A stretch of DNA of 64,000 nucleotides from the NCBI GenBank assembly GCA_027459775.1, contig DAIDHE010000093.1:18884-82883 (forward strand). The letters run 5' to 3'. This DNA is from Planctomycetales bacterium (GTDB lineage: Bacteria; Planctomycetota; Planctomycetia; Isosphaerales; Isosphaeraceae). This document shows positions 27,046-36,093 of the stretch, in pieces; the first letter of the stretch is position 1, and every line of letters begins with the position of its first letter. The translations under genes and the position numbers were made by a program. Under the pieces are notes generated by a model, which was not told where the DNA came from, ran no database searches, and was given only the letters and a program-made list of their open reading frames with translations.

Positions 27046-28434
27046 ATGTTCAATGTGGTGCGCCTCGGGCGTTTTTCTTGCTACACCCCGGCGACAACCG
27101 TCGGGCTGCTCGTTCTGGGCCTGGCGCTGGCCGCCGTTCCGGCGATCGCCCAGGCGCCGCGCCTCAAGGTCGAAAAAGCGGCCGACGATCCCAAGGCGAT
27201 CGCGCTCCTGGGCGAGGTCGTAAAGGCCTACAAGGCCCTCGAAGCCTATTCCGACAAGGGCCAGTTCGTGATCGCCGCAACCCTCGACGGCAAGGTTCAA
27301 AAACAATCCTCGCAGCTCACCCTCACGCTGGTCCGGCCCAACAAGCTCGATTTCCAGGCCGGCCCCGTCCGCGTTTCGTCCGACGGCGAAACCCTCACGA
27401 CCTCGGTCGAACCGCTCAAGAAATACACGGCCGTCCCCGCCCCCAAGACGATCGGCTTCGAGACCTTCCGCGACGGAGCGGTCGGGGCGGTTCTCTTCGG
27501 CGGGCCGTCGGGCGCTCCCATGTTCGTGCTGCTCAACCTGCTCACCGACGCCGATCCCAAGACCGCCCTCACCAAGCTCGGCGGCTCGATTCAGCTCGCC
27601 CCCAAGACCGACCCCGCCAAGCCCGACGAACTCATGATCGACCTCCGCAACGGACCCGACATGATCCTCGGCGTCGACCCCGCGACCAAGCTCTTGTCAC
27701 GCATCGACATGAAAATCGACGCCGATCAACTGGCCGCCAACATCCCGCCGGGGCAGACCCTCACGATCGAGCAGTTCGGCTGGATCGCGGGCGCGGTCGC
27801 GACCACCGTCTCCAAGGACCGGTCGTTCGCCTTCCAGGCGCCCAAGGGGTTCTCCAAGGTCGACTCGCTCGCCGACCGCCAGCCCCCGAAGGGCGCTGAC
27901 CCCAGGCTGGGCAAGCCAGCGCCTGATTTCACCCTGACCGTCCTCGACGGACCCGGCAAGACCCGCACCCTCACCAAGGCCGACCTCGCGGGCAAGGTCG
28001 TCGTGATCGACTTCTGGGCCACCTGGTGCGGTCCTTGCATGATGGAACTCCCCGAAATCCAGAAACTGGTCGAATCCCTCAAGGATTCGGCCAAGGACGT
28101 GGTCGTCGTGGCGGTCAGCCAAGACAAAGAGTCCAGCGAGCTCGCGGCCGTCCGCAAACTCGTCGAGAAGACGCTCGCCGACAAGAAGATCGACCTGCTC
28201 TCGAGCCCCGTCGGCAAGATCGCGCTCGACCCCAGCAACTCGGTCGGCGACGCGTTCGGCGTCGAGGGCATTCCCACGCTCGTGATCCTCGACGGCAAGG
28301 GGAACATTCAGTCCGTCGACGTCGGCTACGACTCGACCGCCGCCGTCCCTCTCAACAAGCGCCTGGCCGGCGACATCAAGCTGCTCGTCGAGGGTAAGCC
28401 GCTGCCCAAGCACGCCGAGGCCGAGGCCAAGTAA
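27046..28434 (+). CDS. exported LolA-like plus TlpA-like thioredoxin protein
   Basis: 462 residues. A signal peptide (to about residue 36, ending PAIAQA) is followed by a beta-rich DUF2092/LolA-like domain (40-275; VVKAYKALEAYSDKGQFVIAA, LVRPNKLDFQAG). A TlpA/ResA-type thioredoxin domain (290-445) follows, with IDFWATWCGPCMMELPEIQ (redox CGPC) and a cis-Pro in EGIPTLVILD. This two-domain build is frequent in planctomycetes and suggests a periplasmic thiol reductant or lipoprotein-handling protein. GGAG precedes the ATG at 27046. It lies 137 bases downstream of hpnD with no functional link that I can see. Confidence 0.87.
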   Translation: MFNVVRLGRFSCYTPATTVGLLVLGLALAAVPAIAQAPRLKVEKAADDPKAIALLGEVVKAYKALEAYSDKGQFVIAATLDGKVQKQSSQLTLTLVRPNKLDFQAGPVRVSSDGETLTTSVEPLKKYTAVPAPKTIGFETFRDGAVGAVLFGGPSGAPMFVLLNLLTDADPKTALTKLGGSIQLAPKTDPAKPDELMIDLRNGPDMILGVDPATKLLSRIDMKIDADQLAANIPPGQTLTIEQFGWIAGAVATTVSKDRSFAFQAPKGFSKVDSLADRQPPKGADPRLGKPAPDFTLTVLDGPGKTRTLTKADLAGKVVVIDFWATWCGPCMMELPEIQKLVESLKDSAKDVVVVAVSQDKESSELAAVRKLVEKTLADKKIDLLSSPVGKIALDPSNSVGDAFGVEGIPTLVILDGKGNIQSVDVGYDSTAAVPLNKRLAGDIKLLVEGKPLPKHAEAEAK

Positions 28435-28441
28435 CGCCCCG

Positions 28442-28464
28442 AAAACGGTGCCTGGCACCGTTTT
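28442..28464. repeat. perfect palindrome, copy 1 (AACGGTGCC family)
   Basis: An 11-base arm, AAAACGGTGCC, is followed directly by its complement around a central T/G step. It lies 8 bases after the stop of the thioredoxin gene. On the plus strand the arm ends in TTTT, so it could also act as a terminator. Confidence 0.8.
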
Positions 28465-28512
28465 GGCAGCCCGGTCCTCCTGGTGCTTCGAGACGGCGCC
28501 AGCTCAGGAAAC

Positions 28513-28549
28513 GAGCCTGGAAACGGTGCCTGACACCGTTTCCAGGCTC
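28513..28549. repeat. long palindrome, copy 2 (AACGGTGCC family)
   Basis: Arms of 16 bases (GAGCCTGGAAACGGTG and its exact complement) flank a five-base CCTGA loop. The core GAAACGGTGCCTGACACCGTTTC is nearly the same as copy 1, 50 bases to the left. The pair resembles REP/BIME-type mobile palindromes. Confidence 0.8.
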
Positions 28550-28692
28550 TCTCGCTAGACCGGCGCCATCCGCTTCTCGATCCTCTCTTTTCCCTCTCTT
28601 CTCTTCTTTCCCCATCTTCTCTGTGTCTCTGTGTCTCTGTGGTTCAAACCGGAAACCACCCTGGCCCTCCCAATCCCACCGTCGACGCAGCG

Positions 28693-29943
28693 CTAGCGCC
28701 CACGGGCGACGGGCTCGAGCTCGCGCACGGTGATCAGGGGAACGCTCAGGTCTTCATCGAACCGCGACCGCCCTCGAACCCCTACCCGCCCGGCGGTGAT
28801 CGGCTCGATCTCGAGCCCCGGCGGGATGTCGAGAAATGCCGTCGTCTTGCCGTCCGTGCCGATGAGCGCATAGAGCTTGCGGCCCTCGAGAAACTGGTTG
28901 CTGGGCTTCATGAACCCGATGGCGGTATAACCCCGCGCGGGCTTGGGAGCACTCGCGGCGAGCTTCCGCTCAGCGGCGTCGACCTCGCCATCGAGCCTCC
29001 TCATGTGCGCCAGTGTCGCCTCGACCTCCCGCGCCGCCGCGGCCGAGCGCTCGTCGCGCTCAAGCCGCGCCAGCCGCGCTGACACCGCCTCGCGCACCCG
29101 AGGGTCGTCGCCGGCTCTCTTCAAGATCGCCTGCGACCGCGCGCGCTCGGCCTCGAACCGCCAGGCAGCGACCTCGCGCTGGCTCACGACCGCCCGATGG
29201 TCTCTATCGAGGCTCTTGAGCTCGGCCGCGACCTCGGCCGGCAGCCCCGGCGGATCGACGATCGGCTTCGCAGCGACGGCCGGGCGCCGCGGCGGATCAT
29301 CATCAGGCCGGTACATCACGCGAACCGCCTCGTCCCTGGGCTTCTCACGGCCGAGCGGCTCGAGTCCAGCCGCCCGGACGAAATAGACCAGGTCGTCCGG
29401 CGGCGCGATGGCGAGCCAGTTGGACTGTGCTCGCTTCGCATCCGCGCGTCCCATGCCGACCGGGGGCCGATCGACCAGCCGCGTCATCGTGCCAGCCTCG
29501 AGCCGCGTCCGCGGCGGGCCCGGCAGGCGGGCGCGCGGATTCCCCGATCGCACCACGGCGCCGTCCCCCTTGACCCACGCCGTCAACGGCGAGGCGGCCG
29601 GCTCATGGCGGTGGTCCTGATCACCCACCCCCTCCTCGCCCAGCTCGAGCGAGCCACGCTCAACCCAGCAAATCGCCCAGGAAGGCCGCTCGATCGCCAG
29701 CCACCCACCCCGAACCACTCCCCGGATCCGCACCCGATCCCCCTTCGCGAATCGACCCACCTCATACGCCGGCTGCCGGGGAGCATCCCAGACCTCGAGC
29801 GAATCCACGCCGACCCGGGCGCTCATGCCGCGTTCCCACCTCGTCGATCCAGGCGAATCGGCCCCGGGCTCGGTCCCCGCCTGGCCAAAATTGGCCAGCA
29901 GGAGGACGAGTACGACCACCTCGCGAAGCCTCGAGCCAATCAC
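28693..29943 (-). CDS. exported SH3-like protein of unknown function
   Basis: About 416 residues. A signal peptide (REVVVLVLLLANFGQAG) leads to two SH3b-like segments: residues 40-100 (ARVGVDSLEVWDAPRQPAYEVGRFAKGDRVRIRG) and about 120-200 (AWVKGDGAVVRSGNP to NWLAIAPPDDLVYFV). A charged helical, probably coiled-coil stretch covers about residues 250-330, and a beta-rich end follows (YALIGTDGKTTAFLDIPPGLEIEPITAGRVGVRG). I prefer the GTG at 29943 because AGGAGG lies 11 bases upstream; an in-frame GTG at 30021 has no ribosome site. SH3b domains often bind cell-wall or surface ligands; the function here is unknown. Confidence 0.68.
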   Translation of the reverse strand: MIGSRLREVVVLVLLLANFGQAGTEPGADSPGSTRWERGMSARVGVDSLEVWDAPRQPAYEVGRFAKGDRVRIRGVVRGGWLAIERPSWAICWVERGSLELGEEGVGDQDHRHEPAASPLTAWVKGDGAVVRSGNPRARLPGPPRTRLEAGTMTRLVDRPPVGMGRADAKRAQSNWLAIAPPDDLVYFVRAAGLEPLGREKPRDEAVRVMYRPDDDPPRRPAVAAKPIVDPPGLPAEVAAELKSLDRDHRAVVSQREVAAWRFEAERARSQAILKRAGDDPRVREAVSARLARLERDERSAAAAREVEATLAHMRRLDGEVDAAERKLAASAPKPARGYTAIGFMKPSNQFLEGRKLYALIGTDGKTTAFLDIPPGLEIEPITAGRVGVRGRSRFDEDLSVPLITVRELEPVARGR

Positions 29944-30343
29944 GCTCAGATAAGCCTCCTGGGCCCGTTTCGAGCCCCCAGGACGGTCGATCAGACCCCG
30001 ACAAGCTCCTGATGGGAGCACGATGAATCGATGGAACCTCTTATATTGCAGAGGGATAGGGTTCTCTCGCGGAGCCCCCGGCCGGCGTCGCGGCCCCCGG
30101 TCCGGCTTCGCTTGGTGAGAGCCGCTTCATAGCCTGGATCGAATCGGGCGTCAAGCCGCTCTGGTCTTTCCATTCGGGACGGCGGCGGTTAAAATCAAGG
30201 ATTCTGGCGAGAAGAACCCCGGGGTTCACGCTGGTGGGCTCATCGAGCCCGCGAGCCGCCGCCAGGTCTGGGCGCGTCGAGGCGACGCGCCGCCTGTTTT
30301 TTCGTGGTTGAGGGGCCCAAAACGGGCTCGGGAGCGGAGCGGG
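29944..30343. other. intergenic region with rplU leader
   Basis: 400 bases between divergent genes. It should contain the promoter and untranslated leader of rplU; GTTAAAATC near 30189 is a possible -10 word. A GC-rich segment with TTTTTTCG (30297-30303) and a small GGGCCC-type dyad precedes the rplU start. Nothing else is recognised. Confidence 0.4.
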
Positions 30344-30664
30344 ATGTACGCGATATTCGAGGACGGCAGCCATCAATTCCGGGTCCGCGAGGGGGACCAC
30401 GTCAGAGTCGACCGCCGCGACGGAAAGGCGGGCGATACAGTCACCTTTTCCAAGGTTCTCATGCTCGCCGGCGAGGACGGAAAAACCACCATCGGCGCAC
30501 CCTTGGTCGAACAAGTCCTGGTCCAGGCGAAGATCGTCAACCAGTTCCGGACCAAGAAGATCATCATCCAGAAGTTCCGTCGGCGTAAGAACATGCGTCG
30601 AAGGAACGGCCACCGGCAATCCTACACCATGGTCCAGATCACGAGCATCGCCGCCCCCGCCTGA
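30344..30664 (+). CDS. rplU: 50S ribosomal protein L21
   Basis: 106 residues, the standard L21 length, starting MYAIFEDGSHQFRVREGD. It shows the family pattern KVLMLAGEDGKTTIGAPLVE and the C-terminal basic KKIIIQKFRRRKNMRRRNGHRQSYT that binds 23S rRNA. GGAG lies upstream of the ATG. In most bacteria rplU is followed by rpmA (L27) and often obgE; here neither follows. The next 620 bases show no L27 start (MAHKKG-like), so rplU is a lone gene ending at a terminator-like structure. Confidence 0.95.
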   Translation: MYAIFEDGSHQFRVREGDHVRVDRRDGKAGDTVTFSKVLMLAGEDGKTTIGAPLVEQVLVQAKIVNQFRTKKIIIQKFRRRKNMRRRNGHRQSYTMVQITSIAAPA

Positions 30665-30700
30665 GCGGTCGCTCCAGGCTCGTTATCCTTGCCAGTTCCC

Positions 30701-30748
30701 TCAGACCGTTCGGTCGTTTCGAGAAATCGAAGGCCGGGCGGTTTTTTT
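30701..30748 (+). terminator. probable terminator after rplU
   Basis: Two short stems (GACC-GTTC-GGTC and TTCGA-GAAA-TCGAA) are followed by GCCGGGCGG and a run of seven T. It sits about 40 bases after the rplU stop, in the right orientation. Confidence 0.55.
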
Positions 30749-31285
30749 GTTTGCATCGGCCGGACTGATGGTACCATATGGCCGCCCGTGGGACGGCGGT
30801 CGGCCGGGCGGGAGTGAAGGTGGGAGGAAGGGCGGCCCCAGGGACGGCAAGCATGCGTCCTCGGGGCGTGACGGGCCGGGCGGAGCCGGCCAAGTCTTGG
30901 TTCGCGACGACGAGCGAACCCGCCGGCAAATCGCTTCGTCGGGGGCGCGAGGACGCTTGGAATGGTCCTCAATTCACGAAGACGTCCACTCGAGCGAGGC
31001 AAAACGGCGTTAGATTTTCCCATCGGTGAGTTCCAAGGCCGTTCGAGCCAACTAAGGCGCGATTCCAGGAGTCTGAGAGACGCATCGCGAGGACAAGCTG
31101 GGACGGAGTCGAGAGGCGTCCGGATTCAAGATCACTCTCGCAGTGCGTCGATAGAGGGCGTTGGACGCCCGTTTGGTCTGTATTTCGGTATACCTATGGA
31201 TTTCTGATCACAGAGCGGCTATCCTCGAGGAGATCGGGGAGTTCAGGGGCGACCCTGGTCGAAAGCCGAGACGTGGAGAATCGTC
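30749..31285. other. intergenic region upstream of nrdJ
   Basis: 537 bases without a recognisable gene; the ORFs crossing it are Arg/Gly-rich and lack ribosome sites. It should carry the nrdJ promoter. Since NrdJ needs adenosylcobalamin I searched it for a B12-box-like element and found none I would call. No NrdR box pair was recognised by eye. Confidence 0.4.
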
Positions 31286-34200
31286 ATGAGAGCAGTCGGC
31301 GAGCGGTCGGGAGTGGCGGCGAAACCGGAGACCGTCGAGTCTCCCTCCAAGGGCGCGCCTCCACGGCGGGCCCGCGAGCGGGGGGGCATGCAGGTTCCCC
31401 GGGTGTTCAGCGTCCCGGGGACGAGTCCATTTGACCTGGTCGAATGGGAGACACGGACGGCCGAGATCAAGGACGAGCGCGGCCGGGCGATCTTCCAGCA
31501 AAAGGGCTGCGAGATCCCCAAGGGCTGGAGCCAGCTCGCGACCAACGTGGTGGCCAGCAAATACTTCTACGGCGACGTGGCCAGCGGCAACGGCAGCCCG
31601 GCCGAGGGCAAACGGGAGTATTCGGTCCGCCAGCTCGTGGGGCGGGTGACCCGGACGATCGCCGACTGGGGCAAGGCCGACGGCTATTTCGCCAGCGACG
31701 CCGACGCCGACAGCTTCCACGACGAGCTCACGTCGCTCTGCCTCAACCAGTACGGCTCGTTCAATTCGCCCGTCTGGTTCAACGTCGGGCTCTATCACGA
31801 GTACGGCCTGTCCGGGCCGGCCAACAACTGGCGATGGGATGAAGAAACCCGCGCCGTCCGCCGCGCCGAAAGCGCCTATCAGTACCCCCAGGCCTCCGCT
31901 TGCTTCATCCAGAGCGTCTCCGACGACATGGAAGGGATCATGCGCCTGGCCGCCAGCGAGGCCATGCTCTTCAAGTTCGGCTCGGGCACCGGCACCGACC
32001 TGTCGACCCTGCGCTCCAGCCGCGAAAAGCTCTCGGGCGGCGGCAAGCCCTCGGGCCCGGTCAGCTTCATGCGGGTCTACGACGCCATCGCCAGCGTGGT
32101 CAAGTCCGGCGGCAAGACCCGCCGCGCCGCCAAGATGCAGACCCTCAAATGCTGGCACCCCGACATCCTCGACTTCATCGAGTGCAAGACCAAGGAAGAG
32201 CAAAAGGCCCTCGCCCTCATCCGCTCGGGCTACGAGGCCAATTTCAACGGCGAGGCCTACAGCTCGGTCATGTTCCAGAACTCCAATCTCTCGATCCGCT
32301 GCACCGACGCCTTCTTGAAGGCCGCGGTCGCCGACCAGGATTGGACCACCATCTCGGTCACGACCGGCCAGCCCATGGAGACCTACAAGGCCCGGACCTT
32401 GCTCGACAAGATGGCGCTCGGAACCTGGCTCTGCGGCGACCCCGGCATCCAGTACGAAGACACGATTCAGCGCTGGCACACCTGCCCCAACACGGCGCCG
32501 ATCAATTCGTCGAACCCATGCAGCGAATACATGTTCCTGGACGATTCGGCGTGCAATCTGTCGTCGATCAACCTGATGAAGTTCCGCCGCGAGGACGGCG
32601 GGTTCGACGCCGCCAAATTCCGGGCGGCCGCGCGGATCTTCATCACCGCCCAAGAGATCCTGGTCGACCACGCCAGCTATCCCACCGAGCGGATCGCCGC
32701 CAACAGCCACAAGTTCCGCCCGCTGGGGCTGGGCTACGCCAACCTGGGCAGCCTGCTCATGGCCGCGGGCCTTCCCTATGACTCGCGCGAGGGCCGGGCC
32801 CTGGCCGCTTCCATCACCGCCATCATGCACGGCCAGGCCTATCTCTCGAGCGCCGAGCACGCGGCACGGCTGGGACCGTTCGACGGCTTCGCCGTCAATC
32901 GCGAACCCATGCTCCGCGTCATGGAATTGCACCGCGACGCCGCCTTCGCCATCGACGAATCGGCCCCGCGCGACTTGCTCGCCGAAGTCCGCTCGGTCTG
33001 GAACGAGTGCATCGAGATGGGCCGCCAGCACGGCTACCGCAACAGCCAGGTGACCGTGCTCGCCCCCACCGGCACCATCGCCTTCATGATGGACTGCGAC
33101 ACCACCGGGATCGAGCCCGACATCGCCCTCGTCAAATACAAGCAGCTCGCCGGCGGCGGGATGCTCAAGATCGTCAATCGCACGGTGCCGCAGGCGCTCG
33201 AGAAGCTCGGCTACGACGAGCCCGAGATCCGGGGAATCCTCGACTATATCGACGCCCACGACACCATCGAGGGCTCGCCGTCGTTCAAGGACGAGCACCT
33301 GCCGGTGTTCGATTGCGCCTTCGCGCCGCCCGCCGGGGGGCGTAGCATTCATTTCCGCGGCCACCTGCGAATGATGGCGGCCGTGCAGCCGTTTTTGTCC
33401 GGGGCCATCTCCAAGACGTGCAACGTCCCCCACGAGGCCACCGTCGAGGAAATCGGCGGCGCCTATCTCGAGGGCTGGCGGCTCGGGCTGAAGGCGCTCG
33501 CGATCTATCGCGACGGTTCAAAGGGGAGCCAACCGGTGAGCACCAGGGCCGAATCCAACGAGGGGTCGCAGCCTGCCGAACCCGCCGCCCCGCCGGCCCA
33601 GCCGGCAGCCGAGCCGGCCCCGATCGCCGTCGCGGCCCCGGCGGCTGCCGCGCCGCCACAGCCCGCCGCCCCGGTCATCGTCAGCCAGCCGCGCCGCGAA
33701 CGCCTGCCCCACACCCGGCAGAGCCTCACCCACAAATTCGACATCCAAGGCCACGAAGGCTACATCAACGTCGGCTTCTACCCCGACGGTCGCCCCGGCG
33801 AGCTCTTCATCACCATGGCCAAGGAAGGCTCGACCATCGGCGGCCTCATGGACATCCTCGGCACCGCCATCTCGATCGGGCTCCAGTACGGCGTCCCCCT
33901 CGAGGTCTTCGTCAACAAATTCGCCCACTCGCGATTCGAGCCGGCCGGGTTCACCAAGAACCCCGACATCCCGATCGCCAAGAGCATCGGCGACTATATC
34001 TTCCGCTGGCTGGGCATGGAGTTCATCCCCGGCTATCGCGAGGCCAACGCCCCCAAGCGCCCCGCCGCCGACAACCTGCTCGAAAACCCGGTCCCGGCCT
34101 CGACCCCGCTGCTCAAGGTCAACGGCCACCGCACGGCCACCATCGCCGACCTCGAACATGCCGAGGCCGTCATGGGCGCCTATCAGACCGTTCCAGAAAC

Positions 34201-34363
34201 CATCGCCCTCGATCCGGCCGAATCGGCCATCGACGAGCGGGAGCGTCAGTTCGCCCACTTCCAGAGCGATGCGCCCGCCTGCGACAACTGTGGCGCGCTG
34301 ACGGTCCGCTGCGGCACCTGCTATCGCTGCTTCAACTGTGGCAACAGCATGGGCTGCTCTTGA
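31286..34363 (+). CDS. nrdJ: adenosylcobalamin-dependent (class II) ribonucleotide reductase
   Basis: 1025 residues. It reduces ribonucleotides to deoxyribonucleotides using a radical from coenzyme B12, without oxygen. Visible: NQYGSFNSPVWFNVGL, ASACFIQSVSDDMEGI (substrate-proximal Cys), FGSGTGTDLSTLRSS, SSNPCSEYMFLDDSACNLSSINL (catalytic Cys/Glu motif NPCSE), and APTGTIAFMMDCDTTGIEPD. After the catalytic barrel there is an Ala/Pro linker (about 750-800), a TSCPD-like domain (IQGHEGYINVGFYPDG, PLEVFVNKF) and a C-terminal Cys-rich tail (CDNCGALTVRCGTCYRCFNCGNSMGC) that re-reduces the active site. The start at 31286 follows GGAGAATC. It is monocistronic and ends at a strong terminator. Confidence 0.95.
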   Translation: MRAVGERSGVAAKPETVESPSKGAPPRRARERGGMQVPRVFSVPGTSPFDLVEWETRTAEIKDERGRAIFQQKGCEIPKGWSQLATNVVASKYFYGDVASGNGSPAEGKREYSVRQLVGRVTRTIADWGKADGYFASDADADSFHDELTSLCLNQYGSFNSPVWFNVGLYHEYGLSGPANNWRWDEETRAVRRAESAYQYPQASACFIQSVSDDMEGIMRLAASEAMLFKFGSGTGTDLSTLRSSREKLSGGGKPSGPVSFMRVYDAIASVVKSGGKTRRAAKMQTLKCWHPDILDFIECKTKEEQKALALIRSGYEANFNGEAYSSVMFQNSNLSIRCTDAFLKAAVADQDWTTISVTTGQPMETYKARTLLDKMALGTWLCGDPGIQYEDTIQRWHTCPNTAPINSSNPCSEYMFLDDSACNLSSINLMKFRREDGGFDAAKFRAAARIFITAQEILVDHASYPTERIAANSHKFRPLGLGYANLGSLLMAAGLPYDSREGRALAASITAIMHGQAYLSSAEHAARLGPFDGFAVNREPMLRVMELHRDAAFAIDESAPRDLLAEVRSVWNECIEMGRQHGYRNSQVTVLAPTGTIAFMMDCDTTGIEPDIALVKYKQLAGGGMLKIVNRTVPQALEKLGYDEPEIRGILDYIDAHDTIEGSPSFKDEHLPVFDCAFAPPAGGRSIHFRGHLRMMAAVQPFLSGAISKTCNVPHEATVEEIGGAYLEGWRLGLKALAIYRDGSKGSQPVSTRAESNEGSQPAEPAAPPAQPAAEPAPIAVAAPAAAAPPQPAAPVIVSQPRRERLPHTRQSLTHKFDIQGHEGYINVGFYPDGRPGELFITMAKEGSTIGGLMDILGTAISIGLQYGVPLEVFVNKFAHSRFEPAGFTKNPDIPIAKSIGDYIFRWLGMEFIPGYREANAPKRPAADNLLENPVPASTPLLKVNGHRTATIADLEHAEAVMGAYQTVPETIALDPAESAIDERERQFAHFQSDAPACDNCGALTVRCGTCYRCFNCGNSMGCS

Positions 34364-34392
34364 ACTCTTGCCGACCTGGCCATCCCCACCAG

Positions 34393-34438
34393 AACCTCCC
34401 GCCGCGAGCCGACCCTGGTTCCCGGCGGGAGGTTTTTT
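34393..34438 (+). terminator. rho-independent terminator of nrdJ
   Basis: AACCTCCCGCCG pairs exactly with CGGCGGGAGGTT across an 18-base loop, and six T follow. It begins about 30 bases after the nrdJ stop. Confidence 0.88.
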
Positions 34439-34549
34439 GATTGGCTCATGGTTGGTCTTGACCATGGTTTTCGTGGGCACGCCGTCTCGTATCGGACTTC
34501 GTGGCGGCCGGTTCCCTGCCACGGCCCCCCTCATCCGCCGCTGCGCGGC

Positions 34550-34630
34550 ACCTTCTCCCGCGGGGAGAAGGATCAACACATAACCCTCTCCCTCCGGGAG
34601 AGGGTGGCCGAAGGCCGGGTGAGGGTCCGG
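34550..34630. repeat. composite intergenic hairpin repeat
   Basis: Two hairpins in tandem: CCTTCTCCC/GGGGAGAAGG at about 34551-34571 and the 9-base perfect arm CCCTCTCCC/GGGAGAGGG at 34584-34604, followed by a GGCCGAAGGCC stem and GGTGAGGG. This layout is typical of dispersed REP-like intergenic repeats seen in many genomes. The rest of the 590-base gap (34364-34956) holds no gene. Confidence 0.65.
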
Positions 34631-34875
34631 ACGCGGCCAACGGAAACGGGTCGATCCCCGGCCTGACAATCACAACGAAACCGGGATCGCGGAAAAGGCC
34701 CGTCAAGATCGGCCTTTCACCACCCCAGGGCGAGGCGCCCGCCGATCCGGGACGAGCCTTGAGTCTGCTCATCACGCCATTTCATAGGCCCTTGCGCCTT
34801 CCGGGTCGGCCGGAGCCTCGCCCTCCCTGAGGGCGTCTGTTTGCTTTCACAGCGTTCCTGAACGCCTCGGAAACC

Positions 34876-34924
34876 AAAACGCGGTCGCGACGCCCCTCAT
34901 CGAGAGAGGCGCCGCGACCGCGTG
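34876..34924 (-). terminator. rho-independent terminator of the DUF3500 gene
   Basis: Read on the minus strand, CGCGGTCGCGGCGCC pairs with GGGCGTCGCGACCGCG (one mismatch) around a short loop and is followed by TTTT. It lies about 35 bases past the DUF3500 stop. Confidence 0.75.
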
Positions 34925-34956
34925 GAGGGGTCAAGGCTCAATCGCAAGTCACGAGC

Positions 34957-35994
34957 TCAGGCGTGCTGGGCGACGTTGAGCCAGGTGTGGACGTGGGGAG
35001 CGCCTCGGAAGTACCACGAGAACGCCGGCCCCTCGAGCTTCCAGAGATCCCAGACGCCGTCGTTGCCGATGTCGCCTTCCTTGTAGAACGTCAGGCGCAG
35101 GGCGTCAACCCCGCCCGCGCCGCTCAGGCAGGCGCGGACCTCGTCGGCGTCGAAGGCCCGGAACGGGCGGAGCATCATCTCGAGGAGCTGGCTGATCATG
35201 GCCTTCTGCTGGCTGTCGAGCCCGGCGACATCGAGGCCCGTCTTGGGCAGATTCTTGCCCTTGAGCGAGGTCGTCTTGGGGGCGTCGGCGGGGGCGGCCG
35301 CGACCAGGGCCTGGGCCTTTTGCTTGTCGTCGAGGGTCGCGAAGACCTTGTTCGCCTGCTCGGCCTGATACCACCAGACGTTATGGGTGTGCTTGGCGTC
35401 TTCCTGGTCGTGGCCGTCGGCGGCGTGGCCGTAGAAAATCGGCCCGCCGAACGCCGCCCCATTCACGCTGTTGCCGTCTGCGCGGAGCGTGTCGTGGCGG
35501 CCGGAAAGAACCCATTCAAACGGCTTCTCGCCGCCCGGTTCGCCGAAAACGGCCACGTGGTAGTTCTCAAACCCGCCCGAGTCGTCGTCCATCTGTTTCA
35601 TGAACCGCTCGTAGCCCTCTTCGCTACAGAGATTCTTCATGATCTCGCGGCAGAGGGCCTGCTGCTCCGAGTTCATGTCGTCGATGGTGGGCTTGACGAT
35701 GGCCCAGTTGTTGCCGACCTTCGACCGCAGCGGGTGGTCAAAGGGAAAGCAGATCACCTTGCGCTGTTCGGGGGTGATGGTCTTGTAGAATCGCGCGACC
35801 GCGGTTTCGGCGGCGGCCTGGGGCGTGGGACCCTTGACGGCCGCATCGCCGGCCAGAGCGCCGGTCCGGCCGATGATCGGCAGCGTGGCGGCCGCCGCGG
35901 CCCCGCCAATCCGCTTCAAAAAATCACGCCGCGACGCTCCATCGCACGTCGGGCATTCCCTCTCGCTCGGGCCGCGGTCATGGATTCTGGTCAT
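34957..35994 (-). CDS. DUF3500 family Tat-exported protein
   Basis: 345 residues. The N-terminus carries a twin-arginine signal: CDGASRRDFLKRIGGAAAAATLPIIG (RR at 22-23). The body matches DUF3500: ITPEQRKVICFPFDHPLRSKVGNNWAIVKP, LSGRHDTLRADG, GGPIFYGHAADG, TFYKEGDIGNDGVWDLWKLEGPAFSWYFRGAPHVHTWLNV. Conserved His and Asp/Glu residues suggest metal binding, but the activity is unknown. The Tat signal implies that the protein folds, perhaps with a cofactor, before export. It has its own terminator and no operon partners. Confidence 0.88.
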   Translation of the reverse strand: MTRIHDRGPSERECPTCDGASRRDFLKRIGGAAAAATLPIIGRTGALAGDAAVKGPTPQAAAETAVARFYKTITPEQRKVICFPFDHPLRSKVGNNWAIVKPTIDDMNSEQQALCREIMKNLCSEEGYERFMKQMDDDSGGFENYHVAVFGEPGGEKPFEWVLSGRHDTLRADGNSVNGAAFGGPIFYGHAADGHDQEDAKHTHNVWWYQAEQANKVFATLDDKQKAQALVAAAPADAPKTTSLKGKNLPKTGLDVAGLDSQQKAMISQLLEMMLRPFRAFDADEVRACLSGAGGVDALRLTFYKEGDIGNDGVWDLWKLEGPAFSWYFRGAPHVHTWLNVAQHA

Positions 35995-36093
35995 GGCGCC
36001 ATGCTCCTAAGAATTTAGGGTGGGGGTGTTGAGGCGGGACCGGTGCACGACCAATGCACTGTCGCTCAGGGTAAATCGCCCCGCCCACCCGCG

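Noticed and set aside
28435..28560. Tandem palindromes as a minimal CRISPR array
   Set aside because: Only two copies, self-complementary throughout, different arm lengths and no spacer of regular size.
30749..31285. Possible cobalamin riboswitch upstream of the B12-dependent nrdJ
   Set aside because: I looked for a B12-box-like GCC-AGGAGACC-GCC core and the GCCACTG element and found neither. A covariance-model search would be decisive.
30665..31285. Possible rpmA (L27) after rplU
   Set aside because: No frame starts with the strongly conserved MAHKKG-type sequence or carries L27 features.
31208..33433. 741-codon open frame on the minus strand
   Set aside because: It lies antisense to nrdJ, which has clear motifs throughout. 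Long antisense frames arise from high GC at third positions, and its translation matches no family pattern.
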